A DNA stretch of 64,000 nucleotides, taken from assembly GCA_002352545.1 (NCBI GenBank), contig DEIO01000015.1:128015-192014 (forward strand), read 5' to 3'. A model generated the notes under the pieces. That model saw only the letters and a list, made by a program, of their open reading frames with translations, was not told where the DNA came from and ran no database searches. Source of the stretch: Patescibacteria group bacterium UBA2772 (GTDB lineage: Bacteria; Patescibacteriota; Minisyncoccia; Moranbacterales; DUUL01). A program made the translations under genes and the position numbers. This document shows, one piece after another, positions 34,866 to 44,048 of this stretch (the stretch's first letter is position 1; each line of letters begins with the position of its first letter).

Positions 34866-36737
34866 ATGCAAAAAAATAAAAAAAGTAATTTTCTAAAATT
34901 TGTTAAGAGCTGTACCAAAAAAGTCCATCACAAAAAAATTCGCTTTAAACTTTTTTTGTCTGTTGCTGCAGTGGTTTTGTTGTTTCTTACTATCTCTACG
35001 TATCATTCATTGAGTCACACAGGCGCACTTATTTTAGGTACAATTGAGAAACATGGTGAATCTGTTGCGATGATTATTGCTAATTCAAGTATCGAAAAAG
35101 TTTTATCTTGGGATTATCCAGCCTTACAATTAGAAATTGATTCAGTGGGTGTTGCTGATGAAGATATTATTAAAATTTCTGTTTTTCACGATTCAAAACA
35201 AGTTGCTAAATATGAGTGTGTTCAATGTGTAGCCACGGAAGATGCGATAGAGAAGACTGCTCAAATTCAAGTTACAATTTCTGATGAAGTTCGTAATTTG
35301 GGTGAAGTCAAGATTTTTATGTCAAAGCAAAGATATTATCAATTCCAAAGTTCAGAAATACAAAGATTAATGTATTATGGGTTGTTTTTGCTTATAGGTG
35401 ATACAATTGTTTCATATGCAACGGTTGCAGGACTTTTACTTGTTCCAATCAAAAAAATCTCTCAAGGTGCGGAGATTATTGGTAAAGGAAATTTAGATTA
35501 TCGTATAAACTTAGACAATGATGATGAAATAGGAGCATTGGCGGATACAATAAATTCTATGACACAAAATCTGCAAAGATCAAGAGAAGTTTTGGATGAG
35601 GTTAAGAACAAAACTTCGGCAATTGTTGCCAACCTGCTGGATCCAATAATCGTGGTGAAAGATCAACGGGTTATTCTTTTTAATCCTGCAGCTGAAGAAA
35701 CTTTCCACTTAACGAAAGATGATCTAGGAAAGAAACTAATCCACTCGGGAAATCCTGATTGTTTAGGTGATAGACTTTGCTTATGTGATTTTAGGGAGAT
35801 TATAAAACCGGATTATCTTTCAAAAGTTTTAAGATTTGATAAGGAAGAGTTTCCTGTTGTGGAGGAAATTACATTAAACTTTGATAATAAAAAAGGTGAA
35901 ATGGCTGATGATCAAAGAGTCATTTATAAAGTTTTGACTTCATCAGTACGAGATGAACAAGGTAGATATTATGGTCATATGAAAGTTTTTCACGACTTAA
36001 CAAGAGAACGAAGAGTGGATAATTTGAAATCAAAGTTCATAACAATTGCAGCACATCAATTAAGGACGCCTCTTTCTGGGATCAAATGGTCTTTGAACAT
36101 GATAAAAAACGGAGAAATGGGCGAAATAAATCCAGAAGTAAAAAGTTATCTCGAAGAGACTTCTAAGGCTAATGAAAGAATGATAAACTTAGTTGATAAT
36201 CTTTTGGATGTTGCTCATATTGAAGAGGGTCATTTACTACAAGAGAGGGAGCTTATGTCAGTTCAAGATTTGATGAAAGATATTATTAGCGCTTTAAAAG
36301 TAAAATCTCAAACAAGCAAAGTTGATGTTAAATTGGAGATCTCAAATGTTGGTGTTTCAAAGATAGTGGCTGATCAGGGAAAGATTAAGCTAGCTATACA
36401 AAATATTGTTGATAACGCTATTAAGTATTCAAAACCAGGAAAAAATGTTACAATAGAATTATCACCAGTGTGGGAAGGTGAGAAAGAATTTGCTGAAATC
36501 AAAATTAAAGATGCTGGAATTGGTATTTCCAAAGAAGATCAAAAAAAGATATTCTCGAAATTCTTTAGGTCTGATAATGCAGTTAAGGCTGTTCCTGAAG
36601 GGTCTGGCTTTGGTTTATTTATAGCAAAGAACGTAATTACTGCCCATCAGGGAAAAGTTTGGTTTGAAAGTGAATTAGGCAAAGGAACAACATTCTTTGT
36701 TAGAATACCCGTCGCTGAGTCAGGACAGAGTGCATGA
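34866..36737 (+). CDS. Sensor histidine kinase (HAMP-PAS-HisKA-HATPase)
   Basis: The 623-residue kinase has two membrane helices (about 28-50 and 168-193) with an external sensing domain of about 115 residues. A HAMP linker, a PAS domain (about 260-375), HisKA with the phospho-accepting His397 (AAHQLRTPLSG) and an HATPase domain follow (QNIVDNAIKYS, DAGIGIS, GSGFGLFIA). It lies directly between the binding protein and the response regulator. All catalytic motifs look intact. Confidence 0.93.
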   Translation: MQKNKKSNFLKFVKSCTKKVHHKKIRFKLFLSVAAVVLLFLTISTYHSLSHTGALILGTIEKHGESVAMIIANSSIEKVLSWDYPALQLEIDSVGVADEDIIKISVFHDSKQVAKYECVQCVATEDAIEKTAQIQVTISDEVRNLGEVKIFMSKQRYYQFQSSEIQRLMYYGLFLLIGDTIVSYATVAGLLLVPIKKISQGAEIIGKGNLDYRINLDNDDEIGALADTINSMTQNLQRSREVLDEVKNKTSAIVANLLDPIIVVKDQRVILFNPAAEETFHLTKDDLGKKLIHSGNPDCLGDRLCLCDFREIIKPDYLSKVLRFDKEEFPVVEEITLNFDNKKGEMADDQRVIYKVLTSSVRDEQGRYYGHMKVFHDLTRERRVDNLKSKFITIAAHQLRTPLSGIKWSLNMIKNGEMGEINPEVKSYLEETSKANERMINLVDNLLDVAHIEEGHLLQERELMSVQDLMKDIISALKVKSQTSKVDVKLEISNVGVSKIVADQGKIKLAIQNIVDNAIKYSKPGKNVTIELSPVWEGEKEFAEIKIKDAGIGISKEDQKKIFSKFFRSDNAVKAVPEGSGFGLFIAKNVITAHQGKVWFESELGKGTTFFVRIPVAESGQSA

Positions 36738-36769
36738 TAAGAGGAGTATAAATAAATTAATCAAAAAGC

Positions 36770-37156
36770 ATGGATAAAAAAAGAATATTGTTGGTCGAAG
36801 ACGATAATTTTCTGAGGGAACTATTTTTGAAAAAGTTGCAACAGTTTGATTTTGAAATTGAAGGCGCTATCAATGGAAGAGAAGGCGTTGAAAAGGTAAC
36901 AAGTTTTAAACCAGATATTGTTGTTTTGGATATGATTATGCCAGAGATGAATGGAATAGATGCTATAAAGGAAATTAGAAATTTGGATGATAAAGTAATG
37001 GCTGAAGTTCCAATTTTAGTTGTTTCAAATCTTGGACAAGAAGAGGAAATAGCAAGAGCTCTTAGATTCGGAGCCAATGATTATTTGATAAAAGCACATT
37101 TTGACACTGATGAAATTGTAAAACGTATAGAAGAACAATTGAGTGGAGGATTCTAA
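36770..37156 (+). CDS. Single-domain response regulator
   Basis: The 128-residue protein is a lone receiver domain: acidic pair LVEDDNF, phospho-acceptor Asp54 in VVLDMIMPEMNG, Ser in LVVSNLG and Lys in DYLIKAHF. With no DNA-binding output domain, it must act through a partner or feed a phosphorelay. It is the last gene of the operon and is followed by a very strong terminator. Confidence 0.93.
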   Translation: MDKKRILLVEDDNFLRELFLKKLQQFDFEIEGAINGREGVEKVTSFKPDIVVLDMIMPEMNGIDAIKEIRNLDDKVMAEVPILVVSNLGQEEEIARALRFGANDYLIKAHFDTDEIVKRIEEQLSGGF

Positions 37157-37168
37157 TATGACTATTTA

Positions 37169-37223
37169 AAACAAACTATATATTAAAAATACCCGATGGG
37201 TGTTTTTAATATATAGTTTGTTT
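37169..37223. terminator. Long bidirectional terminator
   Basis: A 26-bp stem with a GAT loop and one G-T pair runs from 37169 to 37223. It separates the response regulator from the convergent corA-like gene. Confidence 0.9.
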
Positions 37224-37237
37224 GTAAGTGGTTTACT

Positions 37238-38155
37238 CTAGAGCCATTTTTTTTGTTTAAAGAAAACCAATAAAACGCTACTTGTAAGAATCATAAATCC
37301 TAGAACTAACCAAAATGTAGCCTTGTCTGTTGCAGCATCAAAGGAACTAAATGGTGTCATTCCAAAAATCCCAACCGTAACAGATAGTGTGAAAGTAATC
37401 AGAGAAACAGCTGTTAAAAAACGCATAGCCTCATTGATTTTATAAGATACAAGTGCATTGTTTGTTTCTTCAAGAGACTCGATAACCTCCTTTGTATTTT
37501 CTAGGGCATTCCATACCCTAATATTAATTCCAATAAGTTCTTGATAATACTTGTTTAAATTATCCTCGAGTAACCTGTAATGTTTCTGCACTAAAGATTC
37601 TAAGATACTTCTTTGCGGTTTAAGAGTTCTTCTGAAAGCCAAGATATCTCTTTTTACAATAGATGTTTCATATACCATTTCCCTTTCATTTCCATTGAAG
37701 ACTTGTTTTTCAATTTCATTTAATTGTTCATTTATATGGTCTATCTTAGGGAAACAAGAGTTTAATAACTTTTCTAGTATAAAATAAAGTAAGAATCCAA
37801 TTGTCTGAGACATTGCTTGATTCTTTGTTACCTCATTTTTATTAAATTCTCTTATAATAGCTTTAAGTGGTAGATTTTCTCCAACGTGAGCTGTAAAAAG
37901 ATGATCCCGAGTAATTACTATATCAAGTTCACCTGGAGTGGTTACTCTTTTGTCTTTGTCAAAAAGAGGGATATGTAGTACAACATAAAGACAATTATCA
38001 AATTCTTCTGCCCGTGGTCTTTGAGAAGGGGAGGTAAACTCATCTAGAACAAGGTGATCTAGGTTGAAATTGTCTTTTATATATAAAATATCCTTGGAGG
38101 TGGGATTTTGGATGTCGATCCAAGTTAAGTTACCTCCTGCGATTTTGTTCATCAT
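37238..38155 (-). CDS. CorA-family divalent cation transporter with altered GMN motif
   Basis: CorA proteins form pentameric Mg/Co channels. The 305-residue protein has a soluble N-terminal domain (DHLVLDEFTSPSQRPRAEEF), a long stalk helix and two C-terminal membrane helices. The pore signature, normally GMN, reads GIFGMTPF, so the key Asn is replaced by Thr. GMN variants occur in some zinc-export (ZntB-like) members, so ion specificity is uncertain. Confidence 0.85.
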   Translation of the reverse strand: MMNKIAGGNLTWIDIQNPTSKDILYIKDNFNLDHLVLDEFTSPSQRPRAEEFDNCLYVVLHIPLFDKDKRVTTPGELDIVITRDHLFTAHVGENLPLKAIIREFNKNEVTKNQAMSQTIGFLLYFILEKLLNSCFPKIDHINEQLNEIEKQVFNGNEREMVYETSIVKRDILAFRRTLKPQRSILESLVQKHYRLLEDNLNKYYQELIGINIRVWNALENTKEVIESLEETNNALVSYKINEAMRFLTAVSLITFTLSVTVGIFGMTPFSSFDAATDKATFWLVLGFMILTSSVLLVFFKQKKWL

Positions 38156-38263
38156 TAATTTTTTATTTTATATATTACTTATTTAATTCATTCTAGCAAA
38201 AAAGTTTGTTATCTCAAAGTTTTTTCTTTAAGATGAAGATAATTTTAAGAATTATGAAATTTA

Positions 38264-38515
38264 ATGAAGAATATTTTTATAGGTTTAATAAAATTTTATC
38301 AAAAGACTTTTTCTAGAGATACAGGTCTTTTGTCGTATTTTTTTAGTGAGAGAACATGCAGATTTTATCCTACCTGTTCGCAGTACACACTTGAGGCGAT
38401 AGAAAGATTCGGTGTCGTGAAAGGTTCTTATCTTGGATTTAGAAGGGTTGTAAAATGTCACCCATGGAATGAAGGAGGGATTGACGAGGTGCCTGAAAAA
38501 TGTGAAAATAAATAG
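38264..38515 (+). CDS. yidD: Membrane protein insertion efficiency factor YidD
   Basis: The 83-residue protein has the YidD signature: FYQKTFSRDTG, CRFYPTCSQYTLEAIERFG and RRVVKCHPWNEGG with conserved cysteines. YidD assists YidC-mediated insertion of membrane proteins. yidC and rnpA are not adjacent. Confidence 0.92.
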   Translation: MKNIFIGLIKFYQKTFSRDTGLLSYFFSERTCRFYPTCSQYTLEAIERFGVVKGSYLGFRRVVKCHPWNEGGIDEVPEKCENK

Positions 38516-38558
38516 CATCAAGACGAATGGTGTATTTTAATAAATAAGTCGTATCTAA

Positions 38559-40076
38559 ATGAAGAATGTTGTTCAGCCAAGAACATTGAAGGAACTAATT
38601 TCACTGAGAAAAATCCCATATAATAGTCGCAAAATCGAAAGAATTTCGAAGGCTTATGCTTTGGCAAAAAAAGCTCATGAAGGTCAAAAGAGAAAATCAG
38701 GAGAGGACTATTTTGTTCATTGTGTTGAAACTGCTGCAACTTTAATAAAGATGGGGTTAGGTTCTATTACGATTTCGGCAGCACTTTTGCATGATGTTCC
38801 AGAAGATACTGACATAACACTAGAAGAAGTTGAAAAAGAATTCGGGAAAGAAGTTGCTTTTATCGTGGACGGTGTAACAAAATTAGGGCATGTTAGATTG
38901 AAAGGAAGTATAGAAGAATATTACTTAGACAACTTACGAAAGATGTTTATGGCTATGGCCGCTGATATCAGGGTTATCCTTATTAAACTAGCAGATAGGT
39001 TGCATAATATGCGAACATTGGAGGCATTATCAGAAAATAAAAGGTTTAGAATTGCTAATGAAACTATGGAGGTTTTCGTACCTATTGCAAATAGATTTGG
39101 TATTGGTGAAATTAAGGGTGAGTTAGAGGATTTAGCTTTTAAACACTTAGAACCTGAAAAATATAAATACACAGTTGAATTAGAGACAGAGGCTTATAAA
39201 CAAAGGTCTCAATATATTAAGTCTGCAATAAAAGAATTGAAAAAGGAACTGAAAAATTCAGGAATAAAACTATTAGATGTGCATGGTAGGGCAAAGAGAT
39301 ATTTTAGGCTTTACAAAAAGCTTGAAAAATATGAAATGAATATAGACAAGGTTTATGACTTAGTAGCGATTAGGTTGGTGGTTCCAACAGTTGCTGCTTG
39401 CTACGAAACTCTTGGGATTGTTCATAAAAAATACAAACCACTAATTGGAAGAATTAAAGATTACATATCTTTGCCAAAACCAAATGGTTATAAGTCGATT
39501 CATACAACTGTTTTTGGTCCAGAAGGTAAGATTTTGGAAGTGCAAATCAGAACAGAAAGGATGCATGATGAAGCTGAATTTGGAATTGCAGCACATTGGA
39601 TATATACACAGGGAAGAACGTGGACTGATATAGTGCTCAGAAGAGAGCCAAAGGGTGCTGAGGTTCCAGAGAAGGAATTGGAATGGGTTCAACAATTAAA
39701 ACAGTGGCACACCGAGACGGGTGGAGAAACAGACGAATTTTGGCGTTCTATTAGGTTTGATTTTTTCAAAAATCATATTTTTGCATTTACTCCTAGTGGT
39801 GATGTTATTGAGTTGCCTGAAAGTGCTACTCCGATTGATTTTGCTTATAGAATACATTCAGAAGTAGGTGATCGTGCAATGGGGGCAAGAGCAAATGGTA
39901 AAATGGTTTCTTTGGACTATTCAATTCATAATGGAGATTTAATAGATATAGTTACTTCTAAGGAGAAAAAATTACCAAGTCGTGACTGGCTTAAATTTGT
40001 GAAAACTACGCATGCTCAAACAAAGATTAAAAACACCTTGCGTAAGGGAGGAGTGACAGTTGTGAATCAAATGTAG
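38559..40076 (+). CDS. rel: Bifunctional (p)ppGpp synthetase/hydrolase, Rel family
   Basis: The protein makes and degrades the stringent alarmone. The N-terminal HD hydrolase domain keeps HCVETAATL, LHDVPEDT and IKLADRLHNMRT. The synthetase domain has RLYKKLEKYEMNIDKVYDL, RIKDYISLPKPNGYKSIHT and VQIRTERMHDEAEFG, and a TGS domain starts at IFAFTPSGDVIELP. At 505 residues it lacks the usual C-terminal zinc-finger and ACT domains (RelA/SpoT are about 700 or more), so ribosome-dependent control may differ. Confidence 0.93.
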   Translation: MKNVVQPRTLKELISLRKIPYNSRKIERISKAYALAKKAHEGQKRKSGEDYFVHCVETAATLIKMGLGSITISAALLHDVPEDTDITLEEVEKEFGKEVAFIVDGVTKLGHVRLKGSIEEYYLDNLRKMFMAMAADIRVILIKLADRLHNMRTLEALSENKRFRIANETMEVFVPIANRFGIGEIKGELEDLAFKHLEPEKYKYTVELETEAYKQRSQYIKSAIKELKKELKNSGIKLLDVHGRAKRYFRLYKKLEKYEMNIDKVYDLVAIRLVVPTVAACYETLGIVHKKYKPLIGRIKDYISLPKPNGYKSIHTTVFGPEGKILEVQIRTERMHDEAEFGIAAHWIYTQGRTWTDIVLRREPKGAEVPEKELEWVQQLKQWHTETGGETDEFWRSIRFDFFKNHIFAFTPSGDVIELPESATPIDFAYRIHSEVGDRAMGARANGKMVSLDYSIHNGDLIDIVTSKEKKLPSRDWLKFVKTTHAQTKIKNTLRKGGVTVVNQM

Positions 40077-40152
40077 AAGAATGATTGACAGAGGTCTGAT
40101 TTTATGTAACAATGAAATCGAGTTTGTCTAAGGCAAATTTATATGTTTTTAT

Positions 40153-40226
40153 CGCGGGGTGGAGCAGCTTGGTAGCTCGACTGGCTCATAACCAGTAGGT
40201 CATCGGTTCAAATCCGATTCCCGCAA
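40153..40226 (+). tRNA. Initiator tRNA-Met (CAT)
   Basis: The sequence is close to bacterial tRNA-fMet: acceptor CGCGGGG with a C1-A72 mismatch (diagnostic of initiators), D arm GGAGCAGCTTGGTAGCTC, anticodon loop CTCATAA and T loop TTCAAAT. The anticodon stem has TGG/CCA next to the loop rather than the usual GGG/CCC. CCA is not encoded. Confidence 0.93.
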
Positions 40227-40325
40227 CAAGACTTTATTTTCAATTTTCAATCCTCGGTTTTCAATTGTTAAAACAAATTGAAGATTGCCAATGAAAGTTG
40301 ATTTTTTTATGTAAAATTATAAATT

Positions 40326-40399
40326 GGCGGCGTAGCTCAGTTGGTTAGAGCGTGGGACTCATAAGCCCGAGGTCGGAGGTTCAAATCCTCTCGCCGCTA
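40326..40399 (+). tRNA. tRNA with CAT anticodon, probably elongator Met
   Basis: A complete cloverleaf with acceptor GGCGGCG, anticodon loop CTCATAA and T loop TTCAAAT. The acceptor resembles elongator tRNA-Met. tRNA-Ile2 (lysidine-modified CAT) is the alternative. CCA is not encoded. Confidence 0.9.
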
Positions 40400-40493
40400 C
40401 AAAAAAATCCTGGGAGATTCTCAGAGGTTTCGATTATTACAAAAAACAAAAACATATTTTCACAAAAAGACATATTTATAAGATTATAGTTTT

Positions 40494-41675
40494 ATGCGAA
40501 TAGGGTTTGATATTAGGACAATAGGAAAAAATAGAACAGGCGATGAAACTGTAACTTTACAGTTAGTTGATAATCTGCTTTCAGTTGGAAAAAGAAATCG
40601 TTTTTTTCTTTTTACTGATGAAAAATTGCCAGTTTTAATTTCAGAAATTGAAAAGAGGTTTAATAAAAAGAAGAAAGAAACTGCCAATTTCAAGATTTGT
40701 TCAGTTACTCCTTCAAGAAAAGCTTTTTGGACTTTTTGGTCTTTGCCAAAATTTGTGAAAAAAAATCCAATTGATGTTTTACATGTTCAATACATTACAC
40801 CACTTTGGCTTCCTAAAAAGATAAAACTTGTAACAACTGTGCATGATATATCATTTGCAAGATATCCTGCATTTATAGCAAAAAAAGATTTAATGTTGCT
40901 TAAAATTTTTATCCCACTTTCTTTGAAAAAAGCAGATAAAATAATTGCTGTTTCTGAATTCACAAAAAGAGAAATTATCAAGGTGTACAATATTGATGAA
41001 AACAAAATAGAAGTAGTGTATAATGGTGGAGCAACGAAGGAATTTTTTACTGAAGCTTCTGATGACGCTATATTCAAGTTTAAAGAAGAGAAAAAATTAC
41101 CAGAAGAGTTTATTCTATACGTAGGAACTCTTCAGCCAAGGAAGAATATTCCATTTTTATTGCAAACTTTTGTTGAGTTAAAACAAAAACTTGCTGCTAA
41201 GGATGAAATATCTAATCTCAGCCTTATTATTGGAGGGAAACGTTTTGGGCATAATTATGATAGTGATATAGATACTAAGCTTAAAGAGATTAAAAGAAAT
41301 TTTCCTGACATTGCAAATCAAATAAAATTCGTTGGTTTTATAGCAGACGATGATTTGCCGATGTATTATAAATCAGCTAAATTGCTTGTTATAACTTCTA
41401 GCTATGAAGGCTTTGGGTTGCCAGCAATTGAAGCAATGGCAAGTAAAACTCCGGTTTTAACAACAGATACTTCTTGTATGAAAGAGATTTGTGCTGATGC
41501 AGCGATGATTTACAGACACAATGATCCAGAAGACTTTATTAGCAAGTTGCAAGAGGTTGTTTGTGACAAAACCCGTAGAAATAAAATAGTGGAAAAAGGA
41601 ATGAAGAGAGCGAGGGAATTCGATTGGAATCTTGCAGCAAAGCAGACTATGAATATCTATAGAAAGTTAAAATAG
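40494..41675 (+). CDS. Glycosyltransferase family 4
   Basis: This GT-B fold enzyme of 393 residues has an acceptor domain with HVQYITPLWLPKKIKLVTTVHDISFARYP. The donor domain starts at FILYVGTLQPRKNIPFLLQTF and has the EX7E-type motif SSYEGFGLPAIEAMASKTPVL. It transfers a sugar from a nucleotide sugar to a glycan or lipid carrier. It is the first of a plus-strand cell-envelope cluster with LCP and a GT2. Confidence 0.92.
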   Translation: MRIGFDIRTIGKNRTGDETVTLQLVDNLLSVGKRNRFFLFTDEKLPVLISEIEKRFNKKKKETANFKICSVTPSRKAFWTFWSLPKFVKKNPIDVLHVQYITPLWLPKKIKLVTTVHDISFARYPAFIAKKDLMLLKIFIPLSLKKADKIIAVSEFTKREIIKVYNIDENKIEVVYNGGATKEFFTEASDDAIFKFKEEKKLPEEFILYVGTLQPRKNIPFLLQTFVELKQKLAAKDEISNLSLIIGGKRFGHNYDSDIDTKLKEIKRNFPDIANQIKFVGFIADDDLPMYYKSAKLLVITSSYEGFGLPAIEAMASKTPVLTTDTSCMKEICADAAMIYRHNDPEDFISKLQEVVCDKTRRNKIVEKGMKRAREFDWNLAAKQTMNIYRKLK

Positions 41676-41776
41676 ACTCAAACTATTGAAATTTGATCGA
41701 TATGAGTGTATAAGTAGTTATGTTAAATTTAGAAACTAGATAAGATAAATAATAAACAAATAAGTAAACGTTTTAT

Positions 41777-43162
41777 ATGGGGACATTTTCAAACAAAAAA
41801 AGACAAAATAAACGTAATGGTCTTAGTAGTCAAAACAAGAAGTTTTATCAGAAGAAAGTTTTTTGGTTTTTTGCTGTGTTAGTTTTTGCACTTTTGTTTG
41901 CTGGAGGAGGATTTCTGTATAAATCAGGCAGTGTTTTGAATAAAATTTCCGGTGGAAAGGGTTCGGCATTCGGCAGTCTTTTAGGTGTTGCTTCTGGAGA
42001 AGAAATTAAACAAGAAGATGGTGGTAGGACTAATATTCTATTATTAGGAATGAGAGGAACAAATATTTTAGGAGGTGATTTACTTGCTGATGTAAACATG
42101 GTGGTTTCTTTGAAAAAGGATGAGGACAAAATTGCCCTTGTTTCAATTCCCAGGGATTTATATGTAAAGGTTCCAGGAACCGAGGATTATTCAAAAATCA
42201 ACGCTGTTCATGCATACGGTGAACAATCCGGAAAGAAAGAGGGAATGTCTCAGATGAAGAAAATTGTTGGTGAGATTACTGGTTTAAATATTCATTATGT
42301 AGCATCCATTAATTTTACGGGTTTTAAACAGTTGATAGACGCTGTTGATGGTGTGACTGTAGATTTAGAAACTCCTTTTTATGAAGTTTCTCAATTTGTA
42401 CAAGGCAATGAATGTGGAGGAGAATTTACCTTACCAGCTGGGGAAAATCAATTAAATGGTGAAAAAGCTCTTTGTTATGTTAGGGCAAGGGAGAATACAT
42501 CTGATTTCGATAGAGCAAAAAGACAACAAGTTGTTCTAAAAGCGTTAAAGGATAAACTAATTTCAATTGGAACATTAACTGATTTTTCTAAAGTAGGTAA
42601 AATTCTTGATGCTATAGGAGATAATGTAAGAACTGATATGCCAGCAGGAGAAATGAGAGGTTTTTTTGACGAATATGTTGGTATGCAAAATGCTGCTATT
42701 TATCAAAGAGTTTTAGAGAACACAGAAGAGGGGCTTTTGATGGTGCCAGATAATATTCATGGTGCAGGTTATGTTCTGGTTCCAAGAACTGGTCTTGATA
42801 ATTATTCCAAGATTCAGGAAGTATGTAGTGACATCTTTGTCATAGCAAGGCAAAGTGATGTTGATCCTATAAAGCAATATGCAAAACCACAAAGGAAAAT
42901 CAGAACTATCCCAGTGAAAGTTATTGGGAAAATGGACGCTTCCAGTAAATATAAAGTGAAGGTTTCACAGAAAATAGATCAAGTAAAAATAGAAGGGAAC
43001 TATGAAGGTGATAAGATAGTTATTGATTTAAGTAAGTTGCCAAAAGTGAAAGAAGAAGGGACAGTGAATATAAAGGTGGAGGACTTGAATATCCCAGAAG
43101 GTACAAAAGTAATTTCACATATGTATACTAAGACTGTGGTGAGAATAAAGATTGAAAAATAG
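41777..43162 (+). CDS. LytR-CpsA-Psr (LCP) glycopolymer ligase
   Basis: LCP enzymes attach glycopolymers to peptidoglycan from a lipid-linked precursor. The 461-residue protein has a membrane helix at about 32-50. The LCP core runs from INILLLGMRGTNI-like sequence through DVNMVVSLKKDEDKIALVSI, PRDLYVKVPG and KINAVHAYG to CYVRARENTSDFDRAKRQQ. The conserved Asp and Arg residues are present. A C-terminal beta-rich extension (about 380-460) is family-variable. Confidence 0.9.
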   Translation: MGTFSNKKRQNKRNGLSSQNKKFYQKKVFWFFAVLVFALLFAGGGFLYKSGSVLNKISGGKGSAFGSLLGVASGEEIKQEDGGRTNILLLGMRGTNILGGDLLADVNMVVSLKKDEDKIALVSIPRDLYVKVPGTEDYSKINAVHAYGEQSGKKEGMSQMKKIVGEITGLNIHYVASINFTGFKQLIDAVDGVTVDLETPFYEVSQFVQGNECGGEFTLPAGENQLNGEKALCYVRARENTSDFDRAKRQQVVLKALKDKLISIGTLTDFSKVGKILDAIGDNVRTDMPAGEMRGFFDEYVGMQNAAIYQRVLENTEEGLLMVPDNIHGAGYVLVPRTGLDNYSKIQEVCSDIFVIARQSDVDPIKQYAKPQRKIRTIPVKVIGKMDASSKYKVKVSQKIDQVKIEGNYEGDKIVIDLSKLPKVKEEGTVNIKVEDLNIPEGTKVISHMYTKTVVRIKIEK

Positions 43163-43178
43163 ACTAAGAAGCGCCTAA

Positions 43179-44048
43179 ATGAAGAAAGGAAAACCAGAAT
43201 TATCAATTATCATAACTTCGTATAAAAATCCAGAGCTACTTAAGCTGTGTCTTGAGTCGATTCAAAAAAATGTCAAAAAACTAGATTATGAAATCATCGT
43301 TGTTGATAGTAGCACAGAAGAGCCAACACATGATTTGTTTAGAGAAGGTTTTAAAAATGTTCATTTTATATCAAACAAAAAAAATAAAGGCTTCGGTGGA
43401 CTTGTGAATCAAGGATTAAATGTCGCTAAAGGTGAATTTTTGTTTATTATAAATGCAGATATCATAGTTAAGGATGATGTTATTTTGAAGCTTCTAGTTT
43501 TTATCAAGAATAATGAAGATGTTGGTATTGTTGCGCCAAAACTCATCAATTTTGATAATTCCGTTCAGCAATCATGCTTTAGATTTTATTCGCCACTAAC
43601 AATTCTCTACAGAAGAACAATTTTAGGGAAGATGAGTTTTGCTAAAAAGCCACTGAGTAGGTTTCTTATGAAGAGTGAGCAGAAAAGCAAAAAACCGTTT
43701 AGCGCAGATTGGGTCATGGGAAGTGCTATGATGACGAAAAGAACGATTGTTGATAAAGTTGGTCCTTATGATAAACGTTATTTTATGTATTTTGAGGATG
43801 TTGACTGGTGTAGACGTTTTTGGGAACAAGGTTTTAAAGTTATATATAATCCGCATGTGCGAGTTTTTCATTACCATGGTAGAGCTAGTGCTAGTAAAAA
43901 TGCTTTTAGTTCTATATTGTTTAATAAATATACGAGAGCGCATATTGTCAGCTCGTTGAAATATTTTATAAAATTCATAAGTAGAGGAAATCCTCATGAG
44001 CAAGTTAACAAAAAGATAGAAAAAACAACAAATGAATCAGGAAAATAA
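43179..44048 (+). CDS. Glycosyltransferase family 2 (rhamnosyltransferase-like)
   Basis: This GT-A enzyme of 289 residues begins LSIIITSYKNPELLKLCLES. It has the nucleotide-sugar motif FLFIINADIIVKDDV and the acceptor-site MYFEDVDWCRRFWEQGFKV. It resembles WbbL-type rhamnosyltransferases, which fits the dTDP-rhamnose genes later in the window, though sugar identity is inference. It overlaps the next gene by 17 bases. Confidence 0.9.
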   Translation: MKKGKPELSIIITSYKNPELLKLCLESIQKNVKKLDYEIIVVDSSTEEPTHDLFREGFKNVHFISNKKNKGFGGLVNQGLNVAKGEFLFIINADIIVKDDVILKLLVFIKNNEDVGIVAPKLINFDNSVQQSCFRFYSPLTILYRRTILGKMSFAKKPLSRFLMKSEQKSKKPFSADWVMGSAMMTKRTIVDKVGPYDKRYFMYFEDVDWCRRFWEQGFKVIYNPHVRVFHYHGRASASKNAFSSILFNKYTRAHIVSSLKYFIKFISRGNPHEQVNKKIEKTTNESGK

